Shown here: piece after piece, positions 25,140 to 34,725 of the stretch | Layout of the letters: each line of letters opens with the position of its first letter | How positions within the stretch are numbered: the first letter of the stretch is position 1 | Assembly: GCF_019510245.1 (NCBI RefSeq) | Contig: NZ_JAEKKT010000120.1 | Coordinates: 1 to 64,000, forward strand | Source: Streptomyces sp. | Lineage (GTDB): Bacteria > Actinomycetota > Actinomycetes > Streptomycetales > Streptomycetaceae | DNA length: 64,000 nucleotides | Direction: 5' to 3' | Translations under genes and position numbers: made by a program | Notes under the pieces: generated by a model | The model's input: only the letters and a program-made list of their open reading frames with translations | What the model was told of the DNA's origin: nothing | Databases searched by the model: none

Positions 25140-26804
25140 TCAACGGAGCCGCAGGTCCCCGACCCGCAGGAGCCGCGCCATGAGAACGAACAGCAGGACC
25201 ATCGTGACGCCGCCCGCGGCCAGCGAGAGCGCCGGTGTCCAGGAGGCCGGTGCCAGATCCCGACCGCAGGCTCGGGCGATGAGCCACCCCACGGCCCCGG
25301 CGGCGGTGGCGGCGGCCGTCAGCCGGGCGTAGGTGCGGCAGATGCGCCGGCCGTCCAGCAGACCGTCGACGCGCCGCCGCAGCCGCACGGCCGTCAGCAG
25401 CAGGCCGATCGCGTAGGCCATGGCATAGGCGGCGGCCATCCCGGTGACCGCCCAGCGCGGGGACAGCAGGAGGTGACAGGCCACCGCGAGAGCCATGTCG
25501 ATGCCGCTGATCCACACCGCCATCCGGAACGGCGTGCGGGTGTCCTCGAAGGCGTAGAAGCCGCGCAGCAGGAGGTACTGGGCGGAGAACGGGACCAGCC
25601 CCAGACCGAAGGCCTGCAGCATGTGGCCGAGGGGACGGGTGGCCGCGGCGTCCGCCGCACCGTGGGCGAACAGCAGCTGCGCGATCTGCGGTCCGAAGAC
25701 GAGGAAGAAGAAGGCGGCCGGGACGACGACAACGCCGCTCGTCCGCAGGGCGCGGGACAGGTCCGTGCGCAGATCGTCGACACGGCGTTCGGCCACGGCC
25801 CGGCTCATGCGCGGCAGCAGGGCCGTCACGAGGGAGACGGTGACGATCGACTGGGGCAGCATCCAGATCTGCTGGGCGTAGCTGTAGGCGGTGTAGCCGA
25901 CGCCGTCGTGCGGCAGCGCGGCGTCCGCGGAGGAGGCCAGGCGGGTGACGACCGTGCTCGCCACGAGGTTGGCCAGCACGAACAGCAAAGTCCACCGGGC
26001 CGCGTTCACGCTCCGGCGCAGGCCGGTGCCACGCCAGTCGAAGCGCGGGCGGAAGCGGAAACCGGCCGCCAGGGCGTAGGGGACCAGGGCGAGCGCCTGG
26101 AGGGCCAGGGCGAGCGTGGTCCCGGTCCCGAGCAGCCTGACCTGCGCACCGGTGATGTCCGAGACCTGTTCGGGGGCGGTCATCAGACCGAGGTACAGGC
26201 CGAACATGGTGATCAGGACGAGATTGTTGAGGACCGGGGTCCACATCATCGCCCCGAACCGGTCCCGGGCGTTGAGGACCTGACCGAAGATGCTGAACAC
26301 GCCGTAGAAGAAGATCTGCGGGAGCAGGAAACGGGCGAAGATCACGGTCAGCTCGAACGCGCCGTGCGTGGCGGGCGTGTCCTGCTGGTAGACGCCGATG
26401 ATCTCAGGGGCGGCCCAGGTGGCCAGCGCGGTCCCCGCGCCGAGGACGCACAGCACCAGGGTGACCAGGCGCTGTTCGAAGGCGGCGCCGCCGTCGGGGT
26501 CCTCCGCGCGGGCCCGTACCAGCTGCGGGACCAGGACGGAGTTCAGCGCGCCACCGATCAGCAGGAAGTACAGGCTGGTCGGCACCGTGTTGGCCTGGTT
26601 GTAGGTGGTGGCCAGCAGCCCGGTGCCCAGTGCGGCGGCCTGCAGCACCTGCCGTATCAACCCGGTGGCGCGCGAGACCACCGTTCCCGCCGCCATCAAC
26701 GCCGACGAACGCAGCAGGCCACCGCCCCTGGCCTGCTTCGGCGCGGCATGCCTCCGTCTCGTGGCCGACCGGTCTAACCGGTCCGGCGATGCGTCCTCGC
26801 TCAT
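25140..26804 (-). CDS. murJ: Lipid II flippase-like membrane protein MurJ/MviN
   Basis: About 554 residues with 13-14 predicted membrane helices and the MviN signature region (LRSSALMAAGTVVSRATGLI, then TSLYFLLIGGALNSVLVPQL). MurJ moves lipid II across the cytoplasmic membrane for peptidoglycan synthesis. Streptomyces has more than one MurJ-like protein, and this copy lacks the large C-terminal pseudokinase region seen in mycobacterial MviN, so it may be a secondary copy. ATG 26804 is used; GTG 26810 is possible. Confidence 0.85.
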   Translation of the reverse strand: MSEDASPDRLDRSATRRRHAAPKQARGGGLLRSSALMAAGTVVSRATGLIRQVLQAAALGTGLLATTYNQANTVPTSLYFLLIGGALNSVLVPQLVRARAEDPDGGAAFEQRLVTLVLCVLGAGTALATWAAPEIIGVYQQDTPATHGAFELTVIFARFLLPQIFFYGVFSIFGQVLNARDRFGAMMWTPVLNNLVLITMFGLYLGLMTAPEQVSDITGAQVRLLGTGTTLALALQALALVPYALAAGFRFRPRFDWRGTGLRRSVNAARWTLLFVLANLVASTVVTRLASSADAALPHDGVGYTAYSYAQQIWMLPQSIVTVSLVTALLPRMSRAVAERRVDDLRTDLSRALRTSGVVVVPAAFFFLVFGPQIAQLLFAHGAADAAATRPLGHMLQAFGLGLVPFSAQYLLLRGFYAFEDTRTPFRMAVWISGIDMALAVACHLLLSPRWAVTGMAAAYAMAYAIGLLLTAVRLRRRVDGLLDGRRICRTYARLTAAATAAGAVGWLIARACGRDLAPASWTPALSLAAGGVTMVLLFVLMARLLRVGDLRLR

Positions 26805-26946
26805 GGGCACAATCTACGGTCCGGCTGTGCCACGGCGGTCCCGGGCCGGCTGTCACCCGAATGGCGCAACATCGTGTGCCACCCGCATGGGTGAAGATCA
26901 AACTGTCTAGTGCCCCAGACGAGGCAATCCGTGAAAGGGGAACCAC

Positions 26947-27150
26947 ATGCGCATTCGACGAATCCTCGCCGCCGTCATCGCGACGGCAGCCCTCGCCGGA
27001 CTCGGCCTCACAGGCGCCGCAACCGCCACCGCCGCACAGGGCGCCCGGTCCTACGTCACCCCCTCCGAGTGCAGGCAGGGCGGCGGAACGCCCGATCTGA
27101 CGGCCAACGTCTGCAAGGGCGGCACGCACGACGGGCAGCAGGTCGACTGA
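26947..27150 (+). CDS. Small secreted two-cysteine peptide
   Basis: A 67-residue precursor with a clear signal peptide (MRIRRILAAVIATAALAGLG, cleavage near ATAAQ) and a mature part of about 33 residues with two Cys in the pattern SECRQGGG...NVCKGGTHDGQ. The ribosome site AAAGGGGA lies 8 bases before ATG 26947, and a strong terminator follows at 27172. The same pattern (Asp/Glu-Cys, Gly-Gly, Val-Cys, Asp-Gly) appears in the peptide at 27577-27786, so the two are probably homologous. Function unknown; one disulfide is likely. Confidence 0.8.
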   Translation: MRIRRILAAVIATAALAGLGLTGAATATAAQGARSYVTPSECRQGGGTPDLTANVCKGGTHDGQQVD

Positions 27151-27171
27151 ACCCCACATGACCCCCACGGG

Positions 27172-27198
27172 CGCCCCGCGGCCACGCGCCGCGGGGCG
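27172..27198 (+). terminator. Intrinsic terminator after the small secreted peptide
   Basis: CGCCCCGCGG (27172-27181) pairs with CCGCGGGGCG (27189-27198) around a 7-base loop, 21 bases after the stop codon, followed by TTCCCG. Confidence 0.8.
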
Positions 27199-27576
27199 TT
27201 CCCGCACGAGCGCAGCGAGGTGGCCGAGGTTCCGGCGGACGCCGAGACTGCCGGAGTACACGTCCGTGCGGCCTGGGGCACGGAGGCGTACCGGGACGCG
27301 AGGGTGGGGCGACTCCGCTTGCTCGTCCTTTCCGGCGTGGCAGCCGGTGCTCTTGATGGGCCGAACGGCGGAGTCGTCCCCGGGGCCGTCGAGGAGCACG
27401 GCGGAGCCGACCGGCGGGCGCACCGTGCCGGTCGGCTCCTTGGCGGGACCGCTCGTTCTTCCGTGCCTGTTCAGGACCTGCCGGGTGTCGGCGACGAGCA
27501 CGCTGTTCACGACGGTGGACCGGGTGCCGTCACTGCGTACCCACCGCACCGGGGTGCTCAGCCGCGCGCCGACCGG
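27199..27576. other. 378-base stretch with no supported gene
   Basis: Frames are open in several registers but none has a start with a ribosome site or a recognisable domain. A minus-strand frame contains a phrase (VRWVRSDGTRSTVVN) reminiscent of the extracellular part of small actinobacterial membrane proteins, so an eroded gene is possible. Confidence 0.35.
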
Positions 27577-27786
27577 TCAGGTGATCGCCTGCGTGGTCCC
27601 GTCGGGCAGCGTGCAGACGTAGCCGGCGTAGGGGCGTGCGACGATCTGCCCGCCGGCGGCCGTGCAGTCGTCCCTGGAGATGTTCGGGGAGATGTTCGGG
27701 GACGAGGCGGCCCCGGCACCGACAGCACTCACGCCGACCAGGGTTGCCGCGGCCAGGGCGAGGCCCAGGATCCTTCGCATGCGCAT
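27577..27786 (-). CDS. Small secreted two-cysteine peptide, paralog of the 26947 peptide
   Basis: A 69-residue precursor beginning MRMRRILGLALAAATLVGVS with signal cleavage near AGAAS. The mature peptide (about 40 residues) has DDCTAAGGQIV and YVCTLPDGTTQ, matching the Cys-Gly-Gly...Val-Cys...Asp-Gly layout of the 26947 product. A strong GAGGAGG ribosome site lies 5 bases before ATG 27786. It follows the 27813-28088 gene by 26 bases, so the two are likely co-transcribed. Function unknown. Confidence 0.78.
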   Translation of the reverse strand: MRMRRILGLALAAATLVGVSAVGAGAASSPNISPNISRDDCTAAGGQIVARPYAGYVCTLPDGTTQAIT

Positions 27787-27812
27787 GGCTTCCTCCTCGT
27801 GGACGCTGCGGG

Positions 27813-28088
27813 CTAACGCGGTTCGTGGGCCGCCGCCCGGCAGGCCCCGGTCGCGGCGCCGCCCGCCACGCCGGCCCCGGTCAGGCCGGTCACACAACTC
27901 TGCAGGTCTCCGGACACACCACGGCTGCAGGCCGCCGTGACGGCGTCGGAGGCGGTGGCACCGGCCAGCTCGGCCATCCGCGTGCAGGCGGGGATGTCCG
28001 CCCGGGCCGCGGGAGCGGCGAGGACCGCACCACCGAGAGCGAGAGTCAGGCCGGTGAGGGCACCGGCGATACGGGTCGACGTGCGCAT
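27813..28088 (-). CDS. Small secreted four-cysteine protein
   Basis: A 91-residue precursor with a signal peptide (MRTSTRIAGALTGLTLALGG, cleavage near ARADI). The mature ~60 residues are Ala/Gly-rich with four Cys (PACTRM, AACSRG, QSCVTG, GACRAA), enough for two disulfides. It resembles no family I know. It lies just upstream of the two-Cys peptide gene on the same strand, with an AGGTG site before ATG 28088. The cluster of three tiny secreted Cys proteins suggests a shared extracellular role. Confidence 0.72.
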   Translation of the reverse strand: MRTSTRIAGALTGLTLALGGAVLAAPAARADIPACTRMAELAGATASDAVTAACSRGVSGDLQSCVTGLTGAGVAGGAATGACRAAAHEPR

Positions 28089-28256
28089 GGGACGCACCTG
28101 CCTTCCGGATCGGTCACGCGGTCCCGCTCCCGGCGGCCCGAACGAGCCGCCCACGGACCGCCACCCGCAAACCCCTCACTCCAGCGTCGCATCATCTCCC
28201 CCACCCGTCCTCCGCACACCACCGGTCACGGCCCGCCCGGCCCTACGCACAACCGC

Positions 28257-28345
28257 CGCCAGCGAATCCCCAGGTCAGAGCCCCGCGCTCCAACGAGTTT
28301 CCGCACAGGGCTGGCCGTACGGCAAGATGGGGTGGCGGTGGGACA
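28257..28345 (+). repeat. Diverged copy of the ettA leader (left repeat of the island)
   Basis: About 85 bases align with 32522-32606 just upstream of ettA. Shared blocks include GCCAGC, CCCCAGGTCA, AGCCCC, GGCTGG-CGT and GGCAAGATGGGGTG, giving roughly 70 percent identity by eye. The copy is not followed by an ettA start. It marks the left edge of about 4.3 kb of accessory, partly decayed DNA. Confidence 0.65.
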
Positions 28346-29082
28346 GTGCCATTCGCGTTCCCAGATCCTTCCGGGAACCAGGGCGAACAGCGGGAACTTG
28401 CCCTGGGTGGGACCAGAACTCCGACGCCATTGCGCCGCGGTCAGTACAGCAACCGCGGCTCATGAGCCCAAGCTTCCCAAGCTCAGAACTTCAGTCGGAT
28501 GCCCGATGCGGGTGTCACTTCTCGCCGTTCAAGGCGTTGCTAATCTCCCTCAGGCGCCCCTCGACCAGAACCGCCACAACGCGTTTCACAGTCGTCTGAA
28601 GGAGCTACGGGCCCAAGCACGCCATCGAGCCCGAGAGTTGCCCATCGGCGCGTAGGCCGCCGAACGGGCCGTCGCGCCGTTTGGCTGGGCCGCCCTGGGC
28701 CGTCCGAGGCCGCTCGACAGTAGCCAAGGACGACCAACGACGACCACTCGCCACACGAGACCACCGCCCCTGACCAGCAAAAACCCAGCTCGCCAAGATC
28801 GCCGACAAGACCCTGGGCGAGAAGAAGTAGTCGTGGGAGGCGTGATCGTGTATCGGGACCTGCCTCCCTGGATGCCTGGCCCTTGTGAGTTCGCGGTCCG
28901 CGGTGTGCCCCGGGGCGTCGTGTGGGTCGTCCAGTGCTCCGCGATGTTGTTCGCACTGGGTGTGATGACTGACGTCCAGGTGGACAATCAGCCAAGTTGG
29001 CGTGAACGCAGTACGCTCCCGCTATCTATCGTGGTGCCTGCGGCGGGGGCTCGACCGCAGGCCTGATGTTCCTGGGGACCAC
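28346..29082. other. 737-base region without a supported gene
   Basis: The stretch looks eroded. Near 28684-28745 a segment (GGGCCGTCCGAGGCCGCTCG) also resembles DNA just upstream of ettA at about 32447-32505. A short frame ending LAKIADKTLGEKK at about 28830 may be the tail of a lost gene. The promoter of the secreted protein at 29083 must lie in the last ~100 bases. Confidence 0.4.
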
Positions 29083-29856
29083 ATGCGCTCAATCGCCATA
29101 GGTGCCGCTCTGTCCGGCGCCCTGGCACTCGCCGTCGCAAGCACTCCAACGGCTCAGGCCGACGAGTCATGGGGCGGCGACACAACGATCACCAGCGTCA
29201 CGGTCAACGGCGGCAAGCCCATCGTGGTCGGCATCTCCAACAAGGTCACCTTCTCGGCTGCGGTGACCGCCACCGATCCAGACGGCATCGAAACGGCCCG
29301 CGTGTTCGTGTGGCACGGCGGCCCCAAGGAAGAAGACACGGACATGACGGTGCCGTTCGGCCGTCCCACGTGCACAGCCGTCGACGCCACGACGAAGACC
29401 TGCACTGTCCCCTTCACCCTCAGCCCCCGCGACCTGCAGAAGAACTCTTGGGCCGGGCAGTGGAGGGTCGGCGTCGACGCCTACGACAAGGGCAACGGCG
29501 GCATCTCCCTAGATACCTACAAGTACACGAACATCCAGCGCTACTCGAAGCTCAGCGTCAACGCTTCACCGGAGCCGGTCGCCAAGGGCAAGACCATCAC
29601 CGTCACCGGCAAACTGACCCGCGCCGACTGGGAAACCCACGACTACCGTGCCTACACCAATCAGTCGGTCAAGCTGCAGTTCCGCAAAGCGGGAACAGGC
29701 ACCTACACGACGGTCAAGACCGTGTACACCAACAGCACCGGCAACCTGAAGACCACCACAACAGCTGCCAGCGACGGCTACTGGCGCTACTACTTCTCCG
29801 GCACCAGCACGACGGCGACGGTCAAGACCGCCGGGGACTACGTAGACGTGCGGTAG
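29083..29856 (+). CDS. Secreted beta-rich protein, paralog of the 55329-56156 product
   Basis: A 257-residue secreted protein with signal peptide MRSIAIGAALSGALALAVAS (cleavage near AQADE). It has an N-terminal Ig-like domain (residues 30-150) and a C-terminal domain opening SPEPVAKGKTITVTGKLTRA, followed by VKLQFRKAGTGTYTTVKTV and a Tyr-rich strand YWRYYFSGTSTTA. The C-terminal half matches the 55329-56156 protein almost motif for motif, so the two are paralogs. The family looks like an extracellular Ig-like or peptidase-associated stalk with no catalytic residues visible. ATG 29083 is chosen at the signal peptide; upstream frame is not coding. Confidence 0.8.
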   Translation: MRSIAIGAALSGALALAVASTPTAQADESWGGDTTITSVTVNGGKPIVVGISNKVTFSAAVTATDPDGIETARVFVWHGGPKEEDTDMTVPFGRPTCTAVDATTKTCTVPFTLSPRDLQKNSWAGQWRVGVDAYDKGNGGISLDTYKYTNIQRYSKLSVNASPEPVAKGKTITVTGKLTRADWETHDYRAYTNQSVKLQFRKAGTGTYTTVKTVYTNSTGNLKTTTTAASDGYWRYYFSGTSTTATVKTAGDYVDVR

Positions 29857-29914
29857 ACGGAGGCAGCTGTTCCGCTGACATCAACGCAGCCACGCAAGCG
29901 CGGGATCGAACTCC

Positions 29915-29954
29915 TGAAGCGGGGGTCGCAGTTCGAATCCTGCCGGGGACGCCA
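29915..29954 (+). other. Partial tRNA 3' end, possible attachment-site remnant
   Basis: The bases read like the 3' half of a tRNA: a T-loop TTCGAATC within GCAG...CTGC, acceptor CGGGGAC, discriminator G and CCA at 29952-29954. There is no matching 5' half, and the T-stem seems to have lost one base, so this is not a working tRNA. tRNA 3' ends are left behind when elements integrate at tRNA genes. Confidence 0.5.
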
Positions 29955-29983
29955 TCAGGACTGGGTGGATGTTCGGGCGGGGA

Positions 29984-31082
29984 TCACGCCAGGGTGACGT
30001 GCATGCCGCCCTCGGCCAGGACACCGAGGACCTCGGCGAGCAGGTCGTAGGGCTGGCCGTCTGGGGTCAGGGTCCGGGACAGGTACGTGCGTGCGGTCCC
30101 GGCGTTCCGCCAGAGCAGGGTTGCGGGGGCGGTGTAACCGAAGGTGCCGCGCAGGCAGTCGTCGAGGGCGGCCAGACAGCCGCCGAAGTAGCCCCCCCGG
30201 CCCGTTCACCGCCTCTCCAAGCGCCAGATAGAGGCCCGGTTCGTCGGTGATGTGCCGGCCGTCGAGTTCGTAGGCATGACCAGCCGGCCGGTCGTGGTGA
30301 GGGCGCCGGCATGCCCGCTCGCGGACGAGATCGAGCCAGGCCCCGCGGCGCCGGGTGTCGAGGCCCGCCCAGGTACTCAGGGTGTCCGGCGGCCCGACGA
30401 GCCACCGCTCCCAGATGGGCCGGGCGAACTCGGGAACGGGGGTGAAGAGCTGCCCGTCAAGTTCCAGGTCGATCAGATCTGTCCCGTAGGAGGATGGGCG
30501 CCAGGAGCGGACTCTGGTCCACAGCAGCCGATCGGTGAGCGGCTCGCCCTGGGCGTCCTGTATCTCCAGGGCGGCCTCCTCCAGGTCCAGTGCCCACCGG
30601 GTGCCCTTCGTCAATGCGGCTCGCAGCTGATCACCCTGGGCAAGTCCCCGCAGGACGATCGTGGGCGCGGCTTGCTCGGCCGGCAGGACGCGGGTGAATT
30701 CCCGGCAGGAGCCCAGCCACCGATACCCGTCGTGCACTCGGACACGACCTGTGTGTCCCTCAGGCGGACCTTCGTAGTCGTCCAGGCCGGTGAGCACAAG
30801 ACTGCCGGTCCCCAAGAGCTGTCCTGGGGCCTCCGCGTCCTCCAGCAACCAGGGCTCAAGTGCATCATCGTCCGGCACCAGCCACACCCGGCTGCCGAGC
30901 CAGCCCCCGACCCGGGCACCTTCCGGCACCCAGCCGAACAGTTCATACGTCCCGCGTCGGGGCTCTCCGAAGAGTCCGTCCACTGCGGCGCACACGCCCC
31001 AGACGTCGCCGCGCTCCGTCTCCGTCAGCCTGTACCGCCCATGCCTGCGATGGTCCGAGTCCTCACGCACGGTGGTAATCAT
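29984..31082 (-). pseudogene. Barstar-family protein gene with a frameshift at a C/G homopolymer
   Basis: The frame from ATG 31082 runs well for about 290 residues (MITTVREDSDHRRHGRYRLT, later HAYELDGRHITDEPGLYLAL), then turns into Arg/Pro-rich nonsense. At 30192-30198 there are seven consecutive C (G on the coding strand). With one base fewer the downstream frame continues as GPGGYFGGCLAALDDCLRG and ends MHVTLA at 29984. That is the barstar-like signature: a ribonuclease-inhibitor fold. The shift is either a sequencing slip or a true inactivating mutation. No barnase-like toxin gene is adjacent. The ~230-residue N-terminal region is of unknown function. Confidence 0.7.
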
Positions 31083-31186
31083 GCCCAGACCAGGCTTTCA
31101 CGACGAAGCTGTTTTCCCAGTCGGTCAAGGTGCCTCAAACAGCCTCCGACCTCGGCGCAGGCAGCCTGGGTGAGTGTCTGACTGCG

Positions 31187-31752
31187 TGACAACGCAGGCG
31201 AACAGCGGCGAACAAAGCCCGGACGCCTGCGAACCGTCAGCGCAGGGAGAGCCACACCAGCCCAAGGCAGCGCCCCCACCCAAGTTGCTTCGGGACGAAG
31301 CGGTCTGCGGGCGAGGATCCTCGCGCTCAGGACGCTCACCAGCGAACTCGCACGGGCTGATGCCGAAGCAAGCATCGTGCCGGCGATGACAGGCGTAGGC
31401 CTTGGTTTCGCGGCAACAAGAGCTCCGAACACCAGGGGGCGACGGTGCTGGCTGTCGGTGCGGCCGGCGCGGTGTGCCTCGTGATCGCCATTGTGGTTCT
31501 GCTCATCACTGTCCGACCAGTCCACATCGACACTGTGACGGCCGAAGGCTGGTCTCGTTGGGCGACTCTGGAACCCGATTCGCTACGCGACCACATGCGC
31601 GCGGATCTGCGAGGCGAGCGGGTCTGGTTCCTCTCCCGGACTGTCATGATCAAGTTCCGTCGGCTTCGTCTCGGAATCAACCTCATCCTGGTTGGGGTCA
31701 GCCTGCTGTTAGCCGCAACTGTGCTGTGGCGAGGAACGCTCTCCCGACCGGT
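31187..31752 (+). pseudogene. Broken Pycsar-effector-like (DUF5706-type) two-helix membrane protein
   Basis: Two different frames together spell a small membrane protein. Frame A gives RILALRTLTSELARADAEAS and the start of a helix (PAMTGVGLGFAA) at about 31300-31405. Frame B, from about 31405, completes the hydrophobic region (VLAVGAAGAVCLVIAIVVLL), a soluble loop (WSRWATLEPDSLRDHMRADL) and a second helix (LGINLILVGVSLLLAATVLW). This layout, with KFRRLRLGI before the last helix, resembles the membrane effector family of Pycsar-type phage defence. A frameshift near 31400 and absence of a proper start make it probably non-functional. No nucleotide cyclase is next to it. Confidence 0.5.
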
Positions 31753-31885
31753 CTGGCCCGCTAGCAGTTCCGCCGCTGGTCGTCGCAGGAATCGCCGGTG
31801 GGAGACCCTAGCTACCCAAGTTGATGTCCGGCTGGGCAACCGATGCGACCGACCCCAATCCACGGCAAGCTTCGTGAGGCAACCG

Positions 31886-32404
31886 TTAGTCGGCGCCCTC
31901 AGCGTCGAGCCAAGCGGCGAGCGCGGAGAAGTCGGCGTCCACGAGTCCTCTGGCCGGGTCGACACGGTGAAGCAGCGACGCCCCGGGGTGTTGCGCAGAG
32001 ACCCAGACACGGTCCATGGCGCTGATCTCGTCGTCGACCCAGATGAACGGCCGGCCGTCGGCCCACTCGACCAGAGGACGGGTCTTCCAGTGCAGGCCAC
32101 GGGGCCCGTCGTCGGCGCCGTAGTCCGGCCACTCCACCACGCGGAGCTTCGGCAGCCCGAGGCGCGGCGCGACCGCCTCGTTCGCATCCTCCATCCATGT
32201 TGTGGCCCACACGAGATGGCAGCCCAGGGCCAGGAGGCGCGGTCCGATTTCGGGATCAAGCCGATCGAGCAGCGGGTTCCCCTGATCGAGAGACGCTGAG
32301 GGGCCGGAAACAGCGGCTCGCAGCGGCCCACCCGACGAACCGAACGGGATCAGCGGACCGTCGACGTCGAGGAAGAGGATGGGGCGGTCCGCTGCGCTTG
32401 TCAC
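31886..32404 (-). CDS. HAD-type hydrolase-like protein
   Basis: About 172 residues from GTG 32404. The first motif ILFLDVDGPLIPFG is a HAD nucleophile region (DVDG), and VWATTWMEDANE and FIWVDDEISAMD supply motifs II-III-like acidic residues. This matches the small HAD-domain proteins common in Streptomyces, whose substrate is unknown. It lies between the decayed membrane gene and the ettA leader repeat, on the opposite strand from both. The frame continues upstream to 32545 but has no better start and would overlap the repeat. Confidence 0.8.
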   Translation of the reverse strand: MTSAADRPILFLDVDGPLIPFGSSGGPLRAAVSGPSASLDQGNPLLDRLDPEIGPRLLALGCHLVWATTWMEDANEAVAPRLGLPKLRVVEWPDYGADDGPRGLHWKTRPLVEWADGRPFIWVDDEISAMDRVWVSAQHPGASLLHRVDPARGLVDADFSALAAWLDAEGAD

Positions 32405-32521
32405 AGCGGCACGGTAGCTCCGGAGCGGTGGGAGGACTCTGCTTCCCGGGCCGTCCCTGGGCCGCCCGAGGCTCCCCGAGGGCACGCGACAGCGACCGAC
32501 AGTGACAGGTGGGTCAGTGTG

Positions 32522-32606
32522 GCCAGCGGCGAAACCCCAGGTCACAGCCCCCGAACCAAACGGGTTAACACCCGAGGCTGGACGTCAGGCAAGATGGGGT
32601 GTATCT
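32522..32606 (+). promoter_or_regulatory. ettA leader, right copy of the island-flanking repeat
   Basis: This segment immediately precedes ettA and shares its blocks with 28257-28345. It contains CGGGTTAACACCCGA, a small inverted repeat, and CAAGATGGGGTG, which could overlap the -10 region of the ettA promoter. The presence of a second, orphan copy 4.3 kb upstream suggests this sequence was duplicated when the intervening DNA arrived. Confidence 0.55.
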
Positions 32607-32643
32607 GCCCACTGCCAGATTTCAAGCTGCCGGACGGTTTCTC

Positions 32644-34308
<1,665 letters not shown>

Positions 34309-34314
34309 TCGAAC

Positions 34315-34725
34315 TTGCGCCATCTCTACCGCTGCCCCCTGCGCTGGTCCGACATGGACGCGTACGGCCATGTCAACAACGCGGTCTTCATCCGCTACCT
34401 GGAGGAGGCCCGGATCGACTTCCTGTTCCGCCCGGACAAGGAGTTCAAGCAGGGGTCGGTGGTGGCGCGCCACGAGATCGACTACAAGCGGCAGCTCGTC
34501 CACCGGCACCACCCGGTCGACATCGAGCTGTGGATCACCGAGATCAGGGCCGCGTCCTTCACCATCACCTACGAGGTGAAGGACGACGACCTGGTCTACG
34601 TACGGGCCTCGACGGTCGTCGTGCCGTTCGACTTCGACGCCGGACGGCCGCGCCGGATCACCGCCGAGGAGCGGGACTTCCTGGAGGAGTACCGCGACGA
34701 CAAGGAGGAGGCCGTCGCGGCATGA
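34315..34725 (+). CDS. Acyl-CoA thioesterase, 4-hydroxybenzoyl-CoA thioesterase type (hotdog fold)
   Basis: A 136-residue hotdog-fold protein. The start RHLYRCPLRWSDMDAYGHVN carries the conserved catalytic Asp (DMDAYGHVNN) of YbgC/4HBT thioesterases, and FIRYLEEARIDFL is the hotdog helix. It hydrolyses acyl-CoA thioesters in the cytoplasm; the natural acyl chain is unknown. TTG 34315 lies six bases after ettA and its stop overlaps the next gene (ATGA), so ettA, this gene and 34722 may form an operon. Confidence 0.9.
   Translation: MRHLYRCPLRWSDMDAYGHVNNAVFIRYLEEARIDFLFRPDKEFKQGSVVARHEIDYKRQLVHRHHPVDIELWITEIRAASFTITYEVKDDDLVYVRASTVVVPFDFDAGRPRRITAEERDFLEEYRDDKEEAVAA

Noticed and set aside
27220..27816. 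A 198-residue plus-strand frame between the small peptides
   Set aside because: It runs antisense over the 27577-27786 peptide gene, has no ribosome site and no domain, and uses atypical codons.
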